Shown: positions 44,123 to 54,967, counted from the first letter of the stretch. The stretch: 64,000 bases of DNA from Candidatus Eisenbacteria bacterium (GCA_016235265.1 JACRLI010000015.1:20995-84994); one strand, 5' to 3'. Numbers and translations are program-made. Notes: generated by a model from the sequence alone, not told the origin.

Positions 44123-45589
44123 TCACACCCGCTTGCGGAAACGGGCGGGCGGGACCTGCAGCTGCTCGCGGTACTTGGCGACGGTTCGGCGCGCGATGTC
44201 CACCCCGCGCGCCTTCATCAACTCGGCGATCCGCTGGTCGCTCAGGGGGGCCTTGCGGTCCTCGTCCCCCACCAGGCGGGATATGATGTCCTTGGCGGTC
44301 TTGGCCGAGATGTCCTCGCCGCTCTCCTGCTTGAGGCCGCTGGAGAAGAAGAACTTCAGCTCGAACACCCCGCGCTGCGTCTGCACGTACTTCCCGGAGG
44401 TGACGCGGCTCACGGTGGATTCGTGCATCCCGATCTCCCGGGCCACGTCCTGGAGCGTGAGCGGGTGCAGATGGGCGATGCCCTTCTCGAAGAAGTCGCG
44501 CTGCTTGTCCACGATGCTGGTCATCACCTTGATCATGGTGCGGCGGCGCTGCTCGATGGTCTGGATCAGCCAGCGGGCGCTGCTCAGCTTGCCCTGCACG
44601 AACGCACGGGTCTCGTCCCCGCGGCGCTTCTCGCGCAGCAGGCGCTCGTAGTCGGAGCGGATCCGCAGCCGCGGCACGTGCCGGTCGTTGAGGTACACCA
44701 CGTATTCCCCGTCCACCTTGTCCACCACCAGGTCCGGGATGATGTAGCTCGGCTCCTCCGGCGACACGTCCAGCCCGGGCTTGGGCGAGAGCGTGCCGAT
44801 GATGTCCACCGCGTCCTGCACCTGCTCCAGCGTGATCTTGAAGTGGCGGGCGACGTCGTGGAAGCGGCGGTGCACCAGGTTGTCGAACTGCTCCTCCACC
44901 ATCCGGTAGGCCGGGTGCTCGAGATAGCCCCGGTGGCGCAGCTGGATCAGCAGGCACTCGCGCAGGTCGCGCGCGCCCACGCCCACCGGCTCCAGCGACT
45001 GGATCACGCCGAGCACCTTGTCCACCAGCTCCACCGGCCTCCCCAGCACCTCGGCGATCTCGGCCACCACGGTGGCCGGCTCGCCGCCCCCGTCCACGCG
45101 GGGGCTGCCCAGAAAGCCGCGGTCGTCGATCAGCCCGATGATGTAGGTGCCCACCTCGACCTCGTCCTCGGTGAGCTGGAGCAGGCGCAGCTGGGTCTCC
45201 AGGTGCTCGCTCAGGCTCATGGTGGTCACGGCCACCTTCTCGAAGCGCTCGGCGGAGTGGTCCTCGGCGGGAATGTAGGGGTTGTCCGGATCGTTGCCGG
45301 GCAGCAGGTCGAACAGGTCGTCCTCGCCCTCCTTCGGCTCCTCCGGTTCCTTCTCGGGCTCCGGCTCGGGCGAGAGCTGCGCGTCGCCGTCGGTGGCGCG
45401 GTCCTCGACCTTGAGCTCCTCCTCGAGGTCGTCCACTTCCTCGAGCATGGGGTTGGTCTGGAGCTCCTGCTTGATGGCGAGGTTCAGCTCGAGCTGGGGC
45501 AGCTGCAGCAGCTTCAACGCCTGCCGCAGCCGCATGGTCATCACCAGTGCGGGCCGTTGGGAGAGGTGCAGTCCGTGCTTGATTTCCAT
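44123..45589 (-). CDS. rpoN: RNA polymerase sigma54 factor
   Basis: Sigma54 directs polymerase to -24/-12 promoters that need an AAA+ activator. The 488-residue product has the Gln/Leu-rich region I (SQRPALVMTMRLRQALKLLQ), an acidic region II (about 50-95), the core-binding and helix-turn-helix regions (LQDVAREIGMHESTVSRVT), and the C-terminal RpoN box ARRTVAKYRE (466-475). It lies downstream of lptB. A sigma54-type promoter sequence lies upstream of lptC, suggesting this operon is partly under its own sigma factor. Confidence 0.97.
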   Translation of the reverse strand: MEIKHGLHLSQRPALVMTMRLRQALKLLQLPQLELNLAIKQELQTNPMLEEVDDLEEELKVEDRATDGDAQLSPEPEPEKEPEEPKEGEDDLFDLLPGNDPDNPYIPAEDHSAERFEKVAVTTMSLSEHLETQLRLLQLTEDEVEVGTYIIGLIDDRGFLGSPRVDGGGEPATVVAEIAEVLGRPVELVDKVLGVIQSLEPVGVGARDLRECLLIQLRHRGYLEHPAYRMVEEQFDNLVHRRFHDVARHFKITLEQVQDAVDIIGTLSPKPGLDVSPEEPSYIIPDLVVDKVDGEYVVYLNDRHVPRLRIRSDYERLLREKRRGDETRAFVQGKLSSARWLIQTIEQRRRTMIKVMTSIVDKQRDFFEKGIAHLHPLTLQDVAREIGMHESTVSRVTSGKYVQTQRGVFELKFFFSSGLKQESGEDISAKTAKDIISRLVGDEDRKAPLSDQRIAELMKARGVDIARRTVAKYREQLQVPPARFRKRV

Positions 45590-45652
45590 GGCCGTCCGAT
45601 TCGGGGGACCGTCGCGCCCGCGAAGCCGGGGTGGGCTTCGCGGCGCGCCGCT

Positions 45653-46372
45653 TCAGGGCAGAGAGAATCTCTCGCCCAGGTACACCTTGCGCGCCCACGG
45701 GTCGTCGGCGAGCTCGCGCGACGTGCCCTGGACCCGGATCTTGCCTTCGAACAAAAGGTACGCGCGGTCGGTGGTCGAGAGCATCTCGCGCACGTTGTGG
45801 TCGGTGATCAGGATCCCGATGCCCCGGCGGCTGAGCCGGAGCACGATGTCCTGGATGTCGGCCACGGTGATGGGGTCGATCCCCACGAACGGCTCGTCGA
45901 GCAGCAGGATCGAGGGCTGCACCGCGAGCGCGCGCGCGATCTCCACCTTCCGCCGCTCCCCGCCGGACAGATTATAGCCCTTCCGGTCGGCGAGGTGCGC
46001 GATCCCGAGCTCCCCCAGGAGCTCGTCCAGGCGCCGGCGGCGCTCCGCCGCCGGTGTCTTCATCACTTCCAGCACTCCCAGCACGTTGTCCCGCACCGTG
46101 AGCCGGCGGAACACGCTGGCCTCCTGCGCCAGGTAGCCCAGCCCCAGCCGGGCGCGCCGGTAGATGGGCATGCGCGACACGTCCCGGCCGTTGAGCGTGA
46201 TGGAGCCGCCGTCGGGCACCAGCAGCCCCACCAGCAGGTAGAACGTGGTGGTCTTGCCCGCGCCGTTGGGGCCCAGCAGCCCCACCACCTCGCCGGGGGC
46301 CACCTCCACGTCCACGCGGTCCAGCACCCGCCACTTGCCGTAGTGCTTGACCAGGCCCTGCGCCCGCAGCAC
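45653..46372 (-). CDS. lptB: LPS-export ABC transporter ATP-binding protein LptB
   Basis: LptB powers extraction of lipopolysaccharide from the inner membrane with LptFG. The 239-residue ATPase has Walker A GPNGAGKTTTFYLLVG, the signature LSGGERRKVEIARAL and Walker B ILLLDEPF, followed by the LptB-typical FVGIDPITVADIQ. GTG 46372 lies 2 bp after the lptC stop. lptA is not found next to it. Confidence 0.95.
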   Translation of the reverse strand: MLRAQGLVKHYGKWRVLDRVDVEVAPGEVVGLLGPNGAGKTTTFYLLVGLLVPDGGSITLNGRDVSRMPIYRRARLGLGYLAQEASVFRRLTVRDNVLGVLEVMKTPAAERRRRLDELLGELGIAHLADRKGYNLSGGERRKVEIARALAVQPSILLLDEPFVGIDPITVADIQDIVLRLSRRGIGILITDHNVREMLSTTDRAYLLFEGKIRVQGTSRELADDPWARKVYLGERFSLP

Positions 46373-46374
46373 GG

Positions 46375-46932
46375 CTACAGGTCCTTTCCGCCGGCCTGCC
46401 GCAGCGTCGCGTCCACCTTGACGATCTTGTAGTGCTCCACCTTGGTGTCGCTCTCGAAACCCACGCCCGAAAGCACGCTGCCCTGGGCGTCGGTCACCCT
46501 CACGAACGCGTCGGAGGTGATCTTCTGCTGCCCGTTCCAGAAGCGCAGCACCTCCGATTCCACGTGCACGCCGGTGGTGGTCCGGATGTCCACGCGTCCC
46601 TCCGCCACCATGTCGTTGGTGGACTGGTTCAGGGTGCCGCGGTTGCACGTCAGGTGCGAGTACGCCTTGCCGCCCTCGTCGTAGAAGTCCACGTCCACGC
46701 CCTCCACCTCCACCCGGTTCTGCGCGTTGTACACCAGCGCGCGCCGCGCGTGCAGCGTCCAGCTCCGGGAGCCGGCGCTGGTCTCGGTGACTTTCATGTC
46801 CTCGATGATCTCGTCGGGGCGGGTGGCGGCCCGGGTGAGCGCGGGCGAGGTGGACTCCGGCGAGCACGCCGCCACCAGGCACAGCAGCGCCAGGCCGGGC
46901 AGGATTCCATGTCGGGGGATGGCAGGTGTCAT
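46375..46932 (-). CDS. lptC: LPS-export periplasmic protein LptC (lipoprotein form)
   Basis: LptC passes lipopolysaccharide from the LptB2FG complex to LptA. The 185-residue product has a lipoprotein signal with lipobox LVAAC instead of the usual single membrane helix. It continues with beta-jellyroll sequence (ARRALVYNAQNRVEVEGVDV, GRVDIRTTTGVHVESEVLRF) of the LptA/LptC superfamily. GAGGAG lies upstream of ATG 46932. No lptA follows. LptC is favoured over LptA because of the signal and position. Confidence 0.82.
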   Translation of the reverse strand: MTPAIPRHGILPGLALLCLVAACSPESTSPALTRAATRPDEIIEDMKVTETSAGSRSWTLHARRALVYNAQNRVEVEGVDVDFYDEGGKAYSHLTCNRGTLNQSTNDMVAEGRVDIRTTTGVHVESEVLRFWNGQQKITSDAFVRVTDAQGSVLSGVGFESDTKVEHYKIVKVDATLRQAGGKDL

Positions 46933-46984
46933 GGACTCGATCTCTCCTCACCCCACCCTATCAGGAAGGAAGAAGCCCCAGCAA

Positions 46985-46999
46985 GCATATTCTGTGCCA
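46985..46999 (-). promoter_or_regulatory. Sigma54 (-24/-12) promoter match upstream of lptC-lptB-rpoN
   Basis: The minus strand reads TGGCACAGAATATGC. The -24 element TGGCAC is perfect, and the -12 element ATGC differs from TTGC by one base. The spacing between GG and GC is exactly 10 bp, as sigma54 requires. The -12 GC pair ends 53 bp before the lptC ATG, in an AT-rich gap unlike its surroundings. Confidence 0.6.
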
Positions 47000-47042
47000 T
47001 TTACTTATCGGCTCGGTCGGGGCGGTTCTGCAGGGCGGCCCG

Positions 47043-48050
47043 CTACTTCAGCCCGGCCTTGAGGCAGTCGTGCAGGTGCAGCACTCCCTCCAGCCGACCG
47101 TCCCCGTCCAGCACCACCAGGGACGTGATGGATCCGCCGGGGTTTTCCTCCATGCGCCGCACCGCCTCGGACAGGTAGGCGTCCGCGGCCACGGTCCGCG
47201 GCCCGCGGGTCATGACCTCCCCCGCGGTGCGGTCCAGCAGGCCGGCGTCGCGCAGCAGCAGTCGCTTGAAGTCGCCGTCGGTGAGGATCCCCTCGAGCCG
47301 CCCCTCCTGGCCGCGCACCAGGGCCAGGCCGATGCCTTTGTCCAGGATCACGTGCAGCGTCTCGCGCAACGGAGTGTCAGCGTCCACCATCGGCAGGTCC
47401 GGGCCGGTGCGCATCACATCGCGCACCCGCAGCAGGCCCGCGCGGCCGATCGCCCCGCCCGGGTGGTAGAAGGTGAAGTCCTCGCGTCGGAATCCCTTGC
47501 GTGTGAGCACCGCCATGGCCAGCGCGTCGCCCAGCGCCTGGGCGGCGGCCGCGCTGCTGGTGGGCACGAGGTCGAACGGGCAGCCCTCCTCGGGCCGGCC
47601 GATGCTGAGGCGGATGTCGCACGCCCCGGCCAGCGGGCTGTCGCCATTGGAGAGGATTCCGATCAGGGGCAGTCCCAGCAGCTTCAGCGTGGGGATGATC
47701 GCGCCCAGCTCGGTGCTCTGGCCGCTCTTGGAAATCAGCACCACCACGTCCTGGCGGCTCACCAGCCCCAGGTCGCCGTGCAGCGCCTCCACCGGGTGGA
47801 TGAACACCGCGGGCGTGCCGGTGGAGGTGAGGGTGGCCGCCAGCCGCGCGGCCACCATGCCCGACTTGCCCACCCCGGAGGTCAGCACCCGGCCGCGGCA
47901 GGCCGCGACCGCCTCCACGGCGCGCTCGAAGCCCGTTCCCAGCGCGCCTTCCAGCGCGGCCACCGCGCGGCTCTCCAGGCGCAGCACGCGCCGCGCCGCC
48001 TCGAGCGCTTGGGGCGTGGTGTGCGTGCCGGGCTCCGGGTTCGTTGTCAT
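47043..48050 (-). CDS. kdsD: Arabinose-5-phosphate isomerase (KdsD/KpsF type)
   Basis: KdsD converts ribulose 5-phosphate to arabinose 5-phosphate, the first step of Kdo synthesis. The 335-residue product has an N-terminal SIS domain (TSGVGKSGMVAARLAATLTS, LISKSGQSTELGAIIPTL) and two C-terminal CBS domains (VRDVMRTGPDLPMV, EVMTRGPRTVAADAYL). ATG 48050. It precedes lptC by 110 bp, with the sigma54-like site in between. With kdsA and kdsB nearby, most of the Kdo pathway is present; kdsC was not found. Confidence 0.95.
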   Translation of the reverse strand: MTTNPEPGTHTTPQALEAARRVLRLESRAVAALEGALGTGFERAVEAVAACRGRVLTSGVGKSGMVAARLAATLTSTGTPAVFIHPVEALHGDLGLVSRQDVVVLISKSGQSTELGAIIPTLKLLGLPLIGILSNGDSPLAGACDIRLSIGRPEEGCPFDLVPTSSAAAAQALGDALAMAVLTRKGFRREDFTFYHPGGAIGRAGLLRVRDVMRTGPDLPMVDADTPLRETLHVILDKGIGLALVRGQEGRLEGILTDGDFKRLLLRDAGLLDRTAGEVMTRGPRTVAADAYLSEAVRRMEENPGGSITSLVVLDGDGRLEGVLHLHDCLKAGLK

Positions 48051-48067
48051 TGCAGGATTCTAGCAGG

Positions 48068-49177
48068 TCAGGGGTGCGCGCGCCGCACGGCCGCGGCCGC
48101 GGCGCCGCGGGCGGCTCCGGCCTTCAGCAGCAGCCGCCCCTTGGGCCGGGAAGCGATCTCCAGCGTGAGCAGCTCGGCGCGCCCGGTGGCGAACTTCTCC
48201 TTGTACGGCTCGTCGCCGCGCAGGAAGTCGAACACCGCCACGCCCTCCTCCACCGCGCGGCGCAGGCCCTGCATCACCGCCAGTTCGCCCACGTTGTAGA
48301 GCTTGAAGTCGAGGTCCCAGCCGGACTGGTAGTAGCTGGCCACGCCGCGGTGATGGAACACCAGCGTCGCCGAGACCAGCCGCGGCCCCACCCAAAGCTG
48401 GTGGAGCCGCAGCCACCCGCGCTCCAGCGCGCGGGCGCAGAAACGGTCCAGGAAGCGCCGCTTCGCCTCCCGCCCCAGGGTGCCGGGCCGGCCGCGGCTC
48501 TCCCACAGGCGAACGTGCAGCGCAGCCATCTCATCCAGGACGCGCGCCAGCGGGGCGGCCTCGTCGTTCAGCCGCACCTCGACATCGGCGTGGTCCTTGC
48601 GCAGCCGCCTCGCATAGTACTCCAGGCGGCCGGTGCGCCTGGCCCCCAGGGCCGCCTCGATCTCACCCCACGTGCGCGGGAGCGCGGCGAAGGGCGCCAC
48701 GTCCCGGGCGCGCTCGAGCAACTCCCAGCCGCGGCGCTCGGCGGCCGCGCGCACGGCGCCCGCGAAGGGCCCCTCGTCCACGGAGGCGAACCGCAGCACG
48801 TCCGCGACTTGCAGCTCGTCGGCCATCCAGGTCTCGAGCGCGCGGGCGGCCGGCGCCTCGAAGCCGGGCTCCACCACCGGGGCCAGGTGATCGCCCGAGG
48901 CCATCTCCTCCCCCCCGATCGCGGTGACCCGCACGGGCAGCCCGCCGGGCCGCTCCACGGTGCGGGCCATGGGCAGCGCCGCGCGCACCGACCCGGCGTC
49001 CTCCAGCAGCACGATGGCCGGCTCGGCGCCACCTTGCAGCGCGTCCAGCCAGGAGAGCTGCCATTCCGGCGTGAGGAACACGCCGGCCCCCGGCGCGCGC
49101 TCCATCAGCGCGCTCCAGGGGCCGGCTGCGGACCGGGCGGTGTCGGGAGTGTCCGCGATCCGTACGGTGAGGGTCAT
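48068..49177 (-). CDS. CelD/BcsL-family GNAT acyltransferase
   Basis: The 369-residue product is a GNAT-fold acyltransferase of the type annotated CelD/BcsL or BioF2-like. The C-terminal GNAT domain holds LEYYARRLRKDHADVEVRL, ATLVFHHRGVASYYQSGWD and FDFLRGDEPYKEKFATG, all typical of the family. The N-terminal half (EWQLSWLDALQGG) is the usual companion domain. Such proteins act in polysaccharide or lipid modification. Its place among Kdo and LPS genes suggests an envelope role; the acyl donor is unknown. Confidence 0.75.
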   Translation of the reverse strand: MTLTVRIADTPDTARSAAGPWSALMERAPGAGVFLTPEWQLSWLDALQGGAEPAIVLLEDAGSVRAALPMARTVERPGGLPVRVTAIGGEEMASGDHLAPVVEPGFEAPAARALETWMADELQVADVLRFASVDEGPFAGAVRAAAERRGWELLERARDVAPFAALPRTWGEIEAALGARRTGRLEYYARRLRKDHADVEVRLNDEAAPLARVLDEMAALHVRLWESRGRPGTLGREAKRRFLDRFCARALERGWLRLHQLWVGPRLVSATLVFHHRGVASYYQSGWDLDFKLYNVGELAVMQGLRRAVEEGVAVFDFLRGDEPYKEKFATGRAELLTLEIASRPKGRLLLKAGAARGAAAAAVRRAHP

Positions 49178-49190
49178 CCGGCGGCGGTCC

Positions 49191-49799
49191 CTAACTGCCC
49201 ATCCCCGTCGCGGAGAGGCCGAACATCGCGGCCGTGACCCCGCCCACGACCAGCCCGATCAGCATGGTGACCACGATGAGCACCAGGGCGCTCACCAGCA
49301 TGTACGGCACCACCTTGTCCGGCGGCGTGGCCATCAGCCGGGGCACCCCGAGGTAGAAGAGGTAGATGGAATACAGGCCGCCGGCGATCGCGCCCAGCAT
49401 GCCCAGCACCGGGATGACGGCCAGGATGCCGCCCACCCACGCCGCGGTGCACGCGAACACCACCAGCTTGAAGGCGCTGCGGAAGTCCTGCTTCGAGCCG
49501 AACGTGGGCGCGAGCGCGTTCACCACCCAGGCGTTGATGTACACCGCCACCACGGTGAGCACCCACGCGAGCACCGCGCTGACCAGCCAGTACGGGAGAC
49601 TGCGATGCATCCCGAACGCCGCCATGAACATCGCGCTGACGAAGGCGCTCCCGATGAACGCCGCCAGCTGGCTCAGCAGAGTCAGCGGCACGACGTAGCT
49701 CATGGTGAGCGGCTGCGGGTCGATGTTCTCGGCGGCGACCACGTCCCACTCCGTGGCGGGGGTGGTCAGCATCCTGGTGGCACGCTCCACGAGATTCAA
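49191..49799 (-). CDS. Yip1-family membrane protein
   Basis: The 202-residue product has about five membrane helices and the Yip1/DUF1282 opening NLVERATRMLTTPATEWDVVA. It continues with the helical core GMLGAIAGGLYSIYLFYLGV and a short Gly/Ser-rich end. I chose TTG 49799 because AAGGAGG lies 7 bases upstream and the family begins at this point; the frame reaching 49898 has no ribosome site. The function of bacterial Yip1 proteins is poorly known, possibly membrane organisation. Confidence 0.72.
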   Translation of the reverse strand: MNLVERATRMLTTPATEWDVVAAENIDPQPLTMSYVVPLTLLSQLAAFIGSAFVSAMFMAAFGMHRSLPYWLVSAVLAWVLTVVAVYINAWVVNALAPTFGSKQDFRSAFKLVVFACTAAWVGGILAVIPVLGMLGAIAGGLYSIYLFYLGVPRLMATPPDKVVPYMLVSALVLIVVTMLIGLVVGGVTAAMFGLSATGMGS

Positions 49800-49899
49800 G
49801 GTCTCCCTCCTTCCCGCGGAACGTGCGCCTGCGCGCCCGGCCCGCGACGGCACAGGCAAACTGGGGCTGCGCGCGGGACCGCGCGTCGCCCCCGGCATC

Positions 49900-50727
49900 T
49901 CATCCCCTGCCGACCGCCGCGCGCACCCGCGCGCAGCCCTCCACCAGCTCCTCGAAGCGGTCCAGCGGCCACTGCGTGGCCGCGTCCGAGAGGGCCCGCC
50001 CCGGGTCGGGGTGGGTCTCGAGGAACAGCGCGTCCGTGCCCGCGGCGACCGCGGCCCGCGCCAGGGCGGGCGCGTGGCGGCGCTCCCCCCCGGTCACCGG
50101 GCCGGCGGGGCGCTGCAGGCTGTGAGTGACGTCGAAGACCACCGGACAGCCGCTCTCCCGCATCACCGCCAGGGAGCGGAAGTCCACCACCAGGTCGCCG
50201 TAGCCGAAGAAGGTGCCCCGCTCGGTGAGCAGCACCCCGGTCGCCCCCGCGCTGAGCGCCTTCTCGGCGGCGCGCGCCATGGCGGCGGGATCCAGGAACT
50301 GTCCCTTCTTGATGTTGACCACCCTGCCGGTGGCCCCGCACGCGGTCAGCAGCGCGGTCTGCCGGCACAGGAACGCGGGCACCTGGAGCACATCGGCGAC
50401 CGCGGCCGCGGCGCGGGCCTCTTCGGGAGAATGAACGTCGGTGAGCACCGGCGCGCCGACCGCGGAACGCACCTCCGCGAGCACGCGCAACCCGGCCTCC
50501 AGTCCCGGTCCCACCGGGGAGCCCGACGCGGTGCGGTTGGCCTTGAGGTAGGAGCTCTTGAAGATGTAGCCGAGGCCCAGGCGGGAGCATGCGGCGGCGG
50601 CGGCCTCGGCGGTGCGAAGGGCCAGGTCGCGCGATTCCAGCATGCACGGTCCGGCGATCACCACCAGGGCCTCGGCCCCGACGGTCACGTCGCCCCGGGG
50701 CCCGGGGACGCGCACCGCGCCGGTCAT
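49900..50727 (-). CDS. kdsA: 3-deoxy-8-phosphooctulonate (Kdo-8-P) synthase
   Basis: KdsA condenses phosphoenolpyruvate with arabinose 5-phosphate. The 275-residue product shows VVIAGPCMLESRDLALRTA, FKSSYLKANRTASGS, TDVHSPEEA, VVNIKKGQFLDPAAM and FLETHPDPGRALSD, family landmarks. NIKKGQF and the GPCMLE segment match the KDO8PS rather than the DAHP synthase group. ATG 50727. It lies downstream of the GT-C protein and upstream of the Yip1 gene. Confidence 0.94.
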   Translation of the reverse strand: MTGAVRVPGPRGDVTVGAEALVVIAGPCMLESRDLALRTAEAAAAACSRLGLGYIFKSSYLKANRTASGSPVGPGLEAGLRVLAEVRSAVGAPVLTDVHSPEEARAAAAVADVLQVPAFLCRQTALLTACGATGRVVNIKKGQFLDPAAMARAAEKALSAGATGVLLTERGTFFGYGDLVVDFRSLAVMRESGCPVVFDVTHSLQRPAGPVTGGERRHAPALARAAVAAGTDALFLETHPDPGRALSDAATQWPLDRFEELVEGCARVRAAVGRG

Positions 50728-50841
50728 GGACGGCTCCTTCCGCGAGTCGGGTGGCGGCCGGGGAGATGGCCCCGCCCGCCGGCACCCGGGCCCGGCCTGG
50801 GCCCGATTCGGCCGGACCCCTGGCGGGCCCGGCGCCCCAGA

Positions 50842-52467
50842 CTAGCGAATTCGGCGCAGGACGACCAGCGCCCCGTCGCCGGCCTCGGGGGCCACCACGG
50901 TGCGCACGGCGTACTCAGACAGGCTGGCCTTGCGGTCGGCCTCGTCGCGGAACGGCGCCCCGGCGCCGGCGAAGCCCTCGGGGCGTTCCAGGAGCGCGCG
51001 GCGCGCCACCAGCCACTCGGGCCGGCGCGCGCGGACCATGTCCCCGTACCACCCGGGGCCCTGCACCCGCCGGCGGGCCACCTCGGGCGAGACCAGGCCG
51101 ACTTCGTCCACCACCCGCAGGCCACTGATCCAGCCCGCGATGCCGATGGGCTCGAGCATCACCGACTCCCCGGAGCGCCCGTGGTCACGCAGGTAGAAGC
51201 CCGCCTCGGCGAACGTGGCGCTCTCCTGCAGCGCGCGGCCCTCGTAGAGCCGGGGAAACACGGTCCAGCTGCCGGCCACGAACACCAGCAGCGCGGCGGG
51301 CACCGCGGTGCCGCGCACCACCCGGGGCAGCCCGATGGCCGCCAGGGAGGCGATCCCGGCCAGCGGCACGCACAGGTACCAGGAGAAGTAGGCGGCGCCC
51401 ACCAGCACGTAGCCCAGCCACACCGCGAGCATCCCCGCCACCGCGCACGGCAGCGCGCGATGGACCTCGCGCCACAGCCGCCACAGGGCGGGCACACCCA
51501 GCACTGCCGCGGGGGCCATCACCGCGGAGACCTGGAAGAGCTGCGCCAGCTCGGGGTTGTTCGGCCAGCGTCCGAGCGCGGCGGGCAACAGCCACTCCCA
51601 CCACGCGCGCCCCGCCCACGGGCCGGGGCTCCCATAGACCTGGGCCTTGGCGATCACGCTCTGCGGGATGGGCGAGCCGAAGTAGACGCCCAGCGCGCCC
51701 CAGCCCAGCGCGCCGATGCCGGCCGCCACCAGCCGATCCCGCCCCCGCGCGGCGGGCAGCAGCAGCGCCGCCACCGCGATGCCCTCCGGACGGGTCAGCG
51801 CCACCGCCCCGATGAGCGGCCCGGCCAGCGCGCTCCCGCGCGCGCCCAGCGTGGCCGCGATCAGCGTCAGCGCCACCAGCGCGCTGCTCTCCATGCCGGA
51901 CACCGCGGTTGCCGCGAAGTACGGCCACGCGGCGAAGAACAGGGCGAAGCACCATGCGCTCATGCGCCCCACGTGCCGGTCCAGCAGGCGCGCCGCGAGC
52001 GTGATGGCCACCGCGTCGGCGACCACCGACCAGCCGCGCGCCCACGCCACGGGCTCGTGAGTCAGCCACACACCCAGCGAGACCCACGCGGTCCACAGTG
52101 GCGAGGAGAAGCCCATGACGCGTTCCCCGGCGTTGAACACCGGCCCGAGACCTTCCGCCAGGCTGCGGGCGTAGCGGAAGGTGATATAGGCGTCCTCGTA
52201 GGCGTTGGGCAGGCGGAACCAGAACCACGCTCGCGTGGCGAGCAGCACCAGCAGCGGGACCAGGTACGGCGCGGAAGGGTCTCGAAGGACCGTGGCCAGC
52301 GGCAACTGCGGCCCCGCGGCGCTCCCGGAGGACATGCGCGGGCCGATGGCCCGGCGGCCGGGGCCGCGGGTCGGGTTCGGAGGTTGCTGGCCTGGGGAGG
52401 GGTGAGGCAGGGCCGCCTGCCGCTTCCGGGTGTCCGGGCGATCGGGTGCGAATTCCTGGGAGGACAT
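50842..52467 (-). CDS. GT-C-type polytopic membrane glycosyltransferase
   Basis: The product (up to 541 residues) has a disordered N-terminus and about 10-12 membrane helices. Just after the first helix comes YEDAYITFRYARSLAEG with the acidic pair GT-C enzymes use to bind a polyprenyl-phosphate sugar, then GERVMGFSSPLWT, a pattern seen in arabinosyl- and mannosyltransferase-like proteins. A soluble C-terminal tail of about 150 residues follows. The start is uncertain: ATG 52467 has only a badly spaced AAGGA, and ATG 52335 is the alternative. It probably adds a sugar to an envelope glycan; substrate unknown. Confidence 0.7.
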   Translation of the reverse strand: MSSQEFAPDRPDTRKRQAALPHPSPGQQPPNPTRGPGRRAIGPRMSSGSAAGPQLPLATVLRDPSAPYLVPLLVLLATRAWFWFRLPNAYEDAYITFRYARSLAEGLGPVFNAGERVMGFSSPLWTAWVSLGVWLTHEPVAWARGWSVVADAVAITLAARLLDRHVGRMSAWCFALFFAAWPYFAATAVSGMESSALVALTLIAATLGARGSALAGPLIGAVALTRPEGIAVAALLLPAARGRDRLVAAGIGALGWGALGVYFGSPIPQSVIAKAQVYGSPGPWAGRAWWEWLLPAALGRWPNNPELAQLFQVSAVMAPAAVLGVPALWRLWREVHRALPCAVAGMLAVWLGYVLVGAAYFSWYLCVPLAGIASLAAIGLPRVVRGTAVPAALLVFVAGSWTVFPRLYEGRALQESATFAEAGFYLRDHGRSGESVMLEPIGIAGWISGLRVVDEVGLVSPEVARRRVQGPGWYGDMVRARRPEWLVARRALLERPEGFAGAGAPFRDEADRKASLSEYAVRTVVAPEAGDGALVVLRRIR

Positions 52468-52560
52468 GTCCTTGGGGAAGGCAGCGCGACGGATGCCTGC
52501 GCGCGCCCACCCGGGGATCTCGACGGGGGCAGTCGAACTGGTTGCAATAACAAGAGATCA

Positions 52561-52617
52561 CGCGGGCCTGCAGCCCGCGCATCCACCGGGGGTGAACGGC
52601 CGGGCCCGCGGCCCGGC
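52561..52617. other. Two GC-rich hairpins after pyrG
   Basis: CGCGGGC-CTGCA-GCCCGCG (52561-52579) and GCCGGGCC-CGC-GGCCCGGC (52599-52617) are perfect 7- and 8-bp stems in the 217-bp gap downstream of pyrG. Neither has a T-run. They may mark the end of the pyrG message. Nothing else is recognised in the gap. Confidence 0.45.
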
Positions 52618-52684
52618 GGCGCCACCTAATGTAATGGACGCGCATCGGGCCGGAAAAGTTTCCCCGCCTGGGCGCGGACCACTG

Positions 52685-54358
<1,674 letters not shown>

Positions 54359-54386
54359 TCACCGGAGCAGGTCTTCACGGAACCCG

Positions 54387-54416
54387 AGGCTAGCACCCCG
54401 GCGAGGTCGGGGTCAA
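54387..54416 (-). promoter_or_regulatory. Candidate sigma70 promoter of pyrG
   Basis: TTGACC (54411-54416) and TAGCCT (54387-54392) are separated by 18 bp on the minus strand. The -35 box matches 5/6, the -10 box 3/6 in the style of the other promoters here. The -10 box ends about 70 bp before the pyrG ATG. Confidence 0.5.
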
Positions 54417-54477
54417 GATCTGGCGGACCGGTGGGAGGACCGATGGGCGGCCAGTCGGCGACCGCGGGTCGCCCGCG

Positions 54478-54957
54478 TCACCCCACCAGCCTTCCGTGCC
54501 CCAGGAATTTCCTCACGAAGGCCATCTGCCCCACGTGGTAGCTGTCGTGCAGCGCGGCCATGGCCAGCGCTCCGCGCACGGTCTGGTCCAGGCTGGGGAA
54601 CTCGCCCGCAGGGCCTTTCAGCTCCGCGTCGGTGAGCTGCTCGAAGCGCGCCGCCAGCGCGGCGGAGATGTCGTCCCAGGCGGCGCACACCTCGGCCAGC
54701 GCGGGCAACTGCAGCGACATGTCCAGCGCCGCGCTGCGGGCGAACGTGCCGTTCCACGGCAGCGGTCGCTCGACGCCCACCAGCTTCGCCAGGTAGACGC
54801 GCGTGGTGACCAGGTGGCCGGCCATCCACAACATCGGGTTGGAGTCGTCCCCGGGCCGGATGCGCGCCTCCTCCTCGGTGACGCCTTCGAGCGCGCGATG
54901 GAACAGGCTGGTGACGACTCCCTGGATCTGGACGGCCTGCAGGATGGACGGGTGCAT
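54478..54957 (-). CDS. DinB-like four-helix protein
   Basis: The 159-residue product has the DinB/YfiT four-helix pattern with likely metal ligands: His in MAGHLVTTRVYLAKLVG and the pair in HDSYHVGQMAFVRKFLG. Family members include DNA-damage-inducible proteins and thiol-dependent transferases; the actual activity here is unknown. ATG 54957 follows AGGAGCCAGCCC. It lies 10 bp after a lipoprotein gene. Confidence 0.8.
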   Translation of the reverse strand: MHPSILQAVQIQGVVTSLFHRALEGVTEEEARIRPGDDSNPMLWMAGHLVTTRVYLAKLVGVERPLPWNGTFARSAALDMSLQLPALAEVCAAWDDISAALAARFEQLTDAELKGPAGEFPSLDQTVRGALAMAALHDSYHVGQMAFVRKFLGHGRLVG

Positions 54958-54967
54958 GGGCTGGCTC

